Of a DNA stretch of 64,000 bases, positions 58,301-64,000 are shown one piece after another. The first letter of the stretch is position 1. Each line of letters opens with the position of its first letter. The notes under the pieces are model-generated. The model searched no databases, was not told where the DNA came from, and was given only the letters and a program-made list of their open reading frames with translations. This DNA comes from Cotesia glomerata (Eukaryota; Arthropoda; Insecta; Hymenoptera; Braconidae): positions 28,476,305 to 28,540,304 of the forward strand of contig NC_058158.1 in assembly GCF_020080835.1 (NCBI RefSeq), given 5' to 3'. Both the position numbers and the translations under genes were made by a program.

Positions 58301-61300
58301 AAAAAATGTATATGGTATTGACACATATTATATGAATCACTTGACATAATTTTTCAAAATGAGTAAAAATGTTTTATACGTTAGTTTTTATTGCATTTTT
58401 TGTATTACCAGAATTTATTTCAATTTTATTTGTCATCTTTTTGTCGTACTCGTACAATAGATTATTTTCTTGCCTTGAGCAAAGTGCTTCAGATTTATTG
58501 GCGTGCCCCGCTGTATCGAAAAACAAAAGTAACTAATATTTAAAAAATTTATTAATTTTCTAATGGAAGAAAACTTTTAAACTTGAATAAATAATTTCTG
58601 AGTAGTAAAATAATTAAAATTAAGTTTGGGGATATTATACGGACGTATTTAGAATAGTTTGGAAATAATTATACGTATTAATATACGGAATGATAGCGAA
58701 GGTCGGAGCATTGACAGTTATGATATATTCAGATTTTAAAAGTGCTATGCCTGAATTTTCAGTTCAGCAAGCTCATCTATTGTCAAACTTTGACTTTAAT
58801 AGTTAATAGTTGGCAAAGAGCCCGTTATCCAATCGAATATAATATAATATAATATTTTTATTTTTACAACTCTCGAGAAAAGGAAATTAATTAGCTTGAA
58901 TGTTCGAATTTAACGTTACTTTTTTCTTTCGAATCTCTTAAATTGCTATTCAAACTTCGATACGGGAACTTCTGTAATTTCTTCTTGCTACTTGCTTAAT
59001 AAAAAAAAAAAAATTTTAACTTTGATTTTTATTCAATGTAATAATTTATTAATTTACTTTGTGGTTTACAAATATTAATCGGCTTTATTCTGAACTTTTT
59101 CATCTATTTTTTATTAAATCAAACGCTTTAAAAAAAATAGTATTAAAGTAATTTTATTAAAATAACATTTTACTTGAAACATATTTTTTAATTTATTTAT
59201 TTTTGAAAAAAAGTGCTTAATTGATGAGTCACTTCATGATCATTAAGAAAAATCCTTACATCTACTACAGCTCGTAATAATAAATTGCCGCTTAATATAT
59301 TATAGTTTAAAAAAGTAAAAAATAGATTTTAAAAATAAAACGAACCAAAAAATAGAAAATAATTTTTAATGATTTTCAAAGCATTTAAAATGAGAATAGT
59401 GACAGTAAATTATCGAAAATAAAAATGTTAAAGTATCGAATTCGATAATAAATATATTTTCAATAAATTTTCCTTGAATAGTTTTTTAACGGGCAGTATA
59501 TAGAAATTTTTTTAGAGATTAATGAATTATTAATAAGGAGAAAATAATAAAGCTTTTAAAAATACGGGAAATCTTAACTCAGAACGACTTTTCCAATAAA
59601 GTAATGTAGAACTTTGCTTCGAAACAGCATCACAGTGGAATACACTGCTTCAATTGGTAATTCGCAAATCTCTAAAAGTTGTTCGAAACTTGTCGATTGC
59701 CGGTCTCTGCGATTTGCTCCATCTCACAGATTTAATTGATAATGAGGAATGGAATGAAAAAGTATAAAAAATTACACTCGAGATACACACAACTCATAGA
59801 AACTTTCAGCGCTTAATGTCTACTCACCCTCATTTTAAATTTTTATGCCCAGTATTTTTTTTTTTTTTCATATAAAAAATTTATTTTTAAATAATAAAAA
59901 TAATATCAAGTACAAATTTTCTTATAAACTAATTTACTACACTGTAATAATACATTGAATCTTAACTGTTAGTTGATTATAGTACATATAAATATTTTTT
60001 TTTATTTTTATCTATTTTTAATTACTCTTATGAGTAGTTTTGTTTTTAAATTTAAATTTTAGCTTAATTGGATTATGGAAAAATAATTGCACATTTTCTA
60101 CTCAATATTATCAACTAACTTTAAATGAAAAATAATGATTTTTGACGTTGTTGTAAAATTTTTGACGTATCTGTAAAATTTTTTTCTATAATTTTAGTTT
60201 AAAAAATCTTTTATATTCAAATTCCATATTAAATGATCCCATTTTATTTTATGGCGTCTACGGATTACTAGAAAAGAAATCAAATCGAAAATTTTTTCCT
60301 TTGTACGTTTGTCTGTCACCTTAAAACGTATTAATATGAATAAAAATTGATAGTTTGTTTTTTATTACCTTTGAACTCATCCAAAAAGAATATTCACATT
60401 GAATATTGATATTGACATTATCTATTTAATTCTTTACGTTTTTATTCGGACAAACAAATAAATAAATAAAAGCCAAGGCTCGTAGATTATAATCATAATG
60501 AATATCGTCATTCTTATTGCCTGTTAGTGTATTTAACGAGCGGAAGAATATCAATAATTTCCATAAGCAGATCTATAAAAATAAACAATTCTTTTGATTT
60601 CCGATTGTGACTGTAAGTTTTTTTTACCAAAGCAAATGAATTGTGTTTATAGAAAATTGAACAAACGCATTCGAATGTTTTAAAATCTAAAACACAGGAC
60701 TTTTATTGTAAAGTATAAATGAAAATTAAAAATAAAAGAAATGATATTTTTAATTATAGAATATTTTCATTCACGAACAAATAATTAATTTATTTTTAAA
60801 ATAAAAACGGATGAGTTTTGATTTAATTAATATAAAATTAATATAAAATAATGAAATTTAAAATATGAAATAAAATAAAAAAATTGATTAAAAAAAATTA
60901 ATACTTTCATGAGAGACGTAATAGTATATTACTGCCCTAGGTATGTAATATAATGTACTATTTATCATTACGGTAACCATTTTTCAATTTAAAATGACTT
61001 AATAATTGATTTTACAGAAATAACTTCAAAAAATTTTTTCATGAAAAGAAACTTATTTGTGTTTGAGATATAAACAAAAAATAAATAGTACCATTAATTA
61101 ATAAAACAATACCAATAAATTAAAAACTAACTTTAATTGAATATTCGGTTGAGTTTCAGCTTTCATACTATGTACACTTTTGATAATATTTACTTCGTTG
61201 AACAATAAAACCTAATAAAACGTAAAAAGTATAAAAAAATAATAAATATGTACAAAATAGCAGTCAAAAGTTATCTTATTTAAAATAATAAATAATTAAA

Positions 61301-61471
61301 TAAAACTATATTTTCTACCTAGTCGCTACGAATTCCAATTATAAAATTACATTTAAAAGTAACTACTATAAAATATTAAATTACTTTTAACTTAATTAAT
61401 TCCAACTTTAATTATTAGAAAATAATAATTTACAGTTAAAAACTTTGTACAAAAAATAATAAATAATAAAA
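55306..61471. other. Long AT-rich non-coding stretch with MITE fragments
   Basis: Dispersed fragments of the ATATGG/GCTAAATCGT family lie at about 55,330-55,530 (inverted) and 58,020-58,200. The 57,135-58,020 region has CTCCGTG-type ends on both sides (CTCTCCGTGAAAAA and TTTTTTTCTCCGTG), perhaps another foldback or hAT-like MITE. An AATAGTATATTACTGCCCTA end motif is near 60,928. The 96-codon frame at 56,686-56,976 has no recognisable domain. Confidence 0.4.
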
Positions 61472-61515
61472 TTATCTGTGGAGATCAATTTCAACCTGCG
61501 GCAGTAGATCGGGAT
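61472..61515 (-). CDS. Candidate terminal coding exon (very tentative)
   Basis: On the minus strand a long pyrimidine-rich tract ends in TTTTTTGTTTCAG, followed by a phase-1 reading PDLLPQVEIDLHR and TAA. The composition is richer than the flanks. Other frames are also open, no upstream exon joins cleanly, and the family is unknown. Confidence 0.2.
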
Positions 61516-61584
61516 CTGAAACAAAAAATGAAATAAAAAAATAAATAAATACCTCTGCTGATATAATGAAAAATGTAAAAATTT

Positions 61585-62300
61585 CTACATGATAAATATG
61601 TTTTTTGTAACAGTGACGCCTGAACAACCAAGTGACAACTCGAATGACGGGATGCAGTTACGTTGATAAAAAATTACAAGAGGCAGCCGGAAAAAAGAGG
61701 GTGAAAAAATAAACGAGAAGGTAAAGAAAATAAAAGTCATGAGCGTTATAAATCGTGCATCTTGCAACCAAGACGCCGAGATAGAAGAGTAGCTTCTCTT
61801 CTGGCTCGTCGTATAGTGACTGTACATAGAACAACCCTCTTTGGTTAGATGCTTCCTTAGATCGTTCTTCTCCGTCCCTTAGTTCTGCACTGAGTCTATA
61901 CTACTAGTAACTCCGCTGGTGCTTCTCGTACTTTACTCCTACACTCTCGTCCTTTACAGACATCGAGCGGTGTTTCGCGTTTCCTTTCTCCTGAGAACTT
62001 AATCACCTTTTCCATGTTCTCGTCTTGGCGTGTATTGCCAACTCAAACCTCGAAGCCAAACCCGAGCCCAAGCTCAAGCCCAAAACCAACTAACTAGAGC
62101 TTTAACCATTTAGCTATAATCATTGGCCAAAGTAGTATAAAGTAGCAATAGTATGGCGAACTATCGCGACTGACACTCTTACGCGCCACTTACCTCACTT
62201 GCTAGAGTTGCAAGTTTTAAATAGTTTCGAGCCAGAAATTACATCAGGGTAGTTTCACTACCAGCTATGCTAACTGCATTAAATATATTTACATCTATAT
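61585..62300 (-). other. GC-richer block with a splice donor, possible 5' region of an unidentified gene
   Basis: This is the least AT-rich non-repeat block in the right third of the window. On the minus strand a consensus donor GAG|GTAAGT lies at 62,193/62,194. Upstream of it all three frames have stops, so that exon would be a 5' leader. Minus-strand small frames start at 62,015 (39 codons, MEKVIKFSGERKRE) and 61,827 (80 codons, with a hydrophobic stretch). A CCCAAGCTCAAGCCC-type short repeat lies at 62,050-62,090. It could be a promoter, a leader or a non-coding RNA gene; I cannot choose. Confidence 0.25.
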
Positions 62301-62400
62301 CTATATCTACTGACGTAATATATATACTGTATATACATATACAGATATCATTCTACGGTGTTATTCAACTGTTTTCACCGTGCGGTACTTTACTTGCTGT

Positions 62401-63846
62401 TGAGAAGAGCCAAAACGCGGTTTCGGTATAAGTTTGTAAATTACTCCCACGATTTTCGCGAACTCGCTACTTTAGAGACGAACATATAACGAGATAATAG
62501 TATATTTTTTATTCCGGTTGAGTCACTTAGGAAAATACAGTAATAAAAAAATTTCTTTAGAATAAAACGATACATTTAGTTTGTGGTTATCCACATAATA
62601 AACTCGGGAGAATGAAAAAGAAAACCGTTTCACTTAATTTAACAATCATAAAAGTATTGTGGACGTTAATGTTACTTTAAACTTTTGAATTTTATTCGGT
62701 TGTTTGCCAGTGAAATTTCTGATAAAATAAGTCCTTAAATAGGTATTTTACTGCAAGGTTTTCGAGTTGGGAAATAAAAGTGAAGTTGAAAAGCTTAATG
62801 CATCCGACAAGTCTTTCGTACTTCGACGCAGATGGAAGTAAAAAAAAAAATTTTTTTTTCTTATGAATTTAAGAGACAACTTGTACTTTCATTTACTTTC
62901 GTTTGCACTAGTTTGTGAATAGACTTTTAATCATTACTATTTTTTAATAGATTAATCATAGATTATAAATTTTTTAAAGGTTCTATACTTGTATTTATTG
63001 TTTTCAAGTTTAATAATTATAGATTAAGGTGTACCCTCCGTTAATAGACGCCGATTGAATTTTTTTAAATTTGGATTATTTTTTATTACATCTCAAAAAT
63101 AAAAATTTTGATTACAAATTAAGAACTAAACTAAAACGGATATATAGTAAAAATATCGTAACTAATTTAATATTTTGGAATAAAAAACTACATAGTAAAA
63201 AATTTGACGTCATTGAGTGAAAATAGTATATTACACTATTAGGGCAGAAAGTTTGAGATTTCGAACAAAAAAATTTTGAAAAAATTGAAAAAAAGATTTT
63301 GAAAAAAAATTGATGCCTGCCCCCGACATTTGCGGCACGAGCGAAGCGAGTGCTGCTGGTCGAGGGGGGGGGGCGCATCAAAAAAAAATTAATGTAAAAT
63401 CAAATAAAAAATAATTAACAAATATTTTTTTTGAAAAATTTTTAGATTAAATAAAACTGAAATTTCTTGAATTCAACAAACATAATAAAGATTATTCTCG
63501 GTTAAAAATAAAAAAAAAAAAAAACGAGCATATTATCTGAAAAATAACAATAATTAATAAAAATCAAACTAAATTGTTGTTACTGCGTAGATTTTTCTAA
63601 ATAATTCATTAATTAAATAAAGTTGATCCGTTTTACACACGTCACTGTCAAACTGAATCTTAGTACAGTACAATCTGGTTATAAGTTACATCGGATGATC
63701 TACTCACTCTTACGGCAGTTATATCTTTATCTATATATGAAATATTTGATTTAAGTAGAAGAAAGAAAGAAATATAACCAAGTTGTATTGTACCATCAAT
63801 TGTAAATGATCAGCGTAAACAAAACATAGTTAGTAACAAATGACTA
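62401..63846. other. AT-rich non-coding DNA with one repeat fragment
   Basis: At 63,225-63,380 an AAAATAGTATATTAC end is followed by TTAGGGCAG, then a GC-rich stretch with GCACGAGCGAAGCGAGTGC and a run of G. It is related in style to the 47.5-kb and 51.5-kb repeats. Confidence 0.45.
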
Positions 63847-64000
63847 ATGTCAGTCGCGGTAACGAAATCATTTTATGCTCTCGCTGTTATAAAGGGCGAA
63901 TGTGTAGATTTACCAATGCACGAATCTTTAACTTTCTGTCTCGAAATAAATGCAAAAGCTGCGTACTTTCGACCGAGGTATAAAGAAAAATTTGTATGTT
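63847..64000 (+). other. Open frame running off the window edge, or a core promoter
   Basis: ATG at 63,847 opens 51 codons (MSVAVTKSFYALAVIKGECV...) without a stop up to the edge. The same stretch contains TTATAAAGGG, a fair TATA box. No motif is recognisable, and only one of the two readings, or neither, can be right. Confidence 0.2.

Noticed and set aside
62028..62095. Short plus-strand Pro/Ser/Lys-rich frame (MFSSWRVLPTQTSKPNPS...)
   Set aside because: 28 codons, driven by a CCCAAGCTCAAG short repeat, with no splice support.
1..64000. CRISPR arrays, operons, ribosome binding sites, phage attachment sites
   Set aside because: The DNA is clearly eukaryotic. The direct repeats seen are microsatellites or transposon sub-repeats, without regular unique spacers.

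Overview
The window is AT-rich eukaryotic DNA, most likely from an insect. Insect-type elements support this: a DIRS-like element, an insect-style Crypton, a Phantom-like MULE, an R1-clade LINE and Helentron-type HINEs. Spliceosomal introns and long AT-rich intergenic stretches also fit. A parasitoid wasp is my best guess for the group, by inference only. No bacterial genes, CRISPR arrays or operons are present. I could not find a complete single-copy host gene. The best host-gene candidate is a first coding exon with a signal peptide on the minus strand at 23,750-23,882, with a TATA box behind it. Weaker exon candidates lie near 61.5-62.2 kb and at the right edge.

Layout. 0-9.7 kb: AT-rich DNA with foldback MITEs, a palindromic dispersed repeat (4.7-5.7 kb), a decayed tRNA-like sequence (6.1 kb) and a nearly complete HINE (6.2-7.05 kb). 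9.7-14.1 kb: a decayed DIRS-like tyrosine-recombinase retrotransposon. Its gag has an apparent phase-1 intron, its RT-RNase H is split by a 677-bp MITE, and its recombinase is truncated. 15.7-17.9 kb: a large foldback element. 19.5-20.4 and 22.5-22.9 kb: small repeats. 26.55-27.27 kb: a second foldback element. 28.4-33.05 kb: a minus-strand HINE split by a 4.2-kb insertion holding a LINE ORF1 with a RING-H2 finger and two same-orientation R1-clade LINE 3' ends, each followed by (CA)n. 33.1-34.0 kb: another HINE. 37.0-37.5 kb: a MITE filled with a degenerate minisatellite. 42.4-46.9 kb: a decayed Crypton directly followed by a decayed Phantom-like MULE. 47.1-47.6 kb: GC-rich hairpins. 49.8-52.5 kb: a giant palindromic element with three later insertions in its arms, one of them a solo LTR with a 5-bp target duplication. 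54.1-55.3 kb: a long HINE. 55.3-64 kb: mostly featureless AT-rich DNA with MITE fragments.

The content is therefore a stratified transposon graveyard. Several insertions can be ordered in time because one interrupts another: MITE in DIRS, LINE array in HINE, solo LTR in palindrome arm. Only R1 copy B keeps a long undamaged reading frame, so that family is probably the youngest here. All functional calls come from reading the sequence and recalling families; no database search was run.
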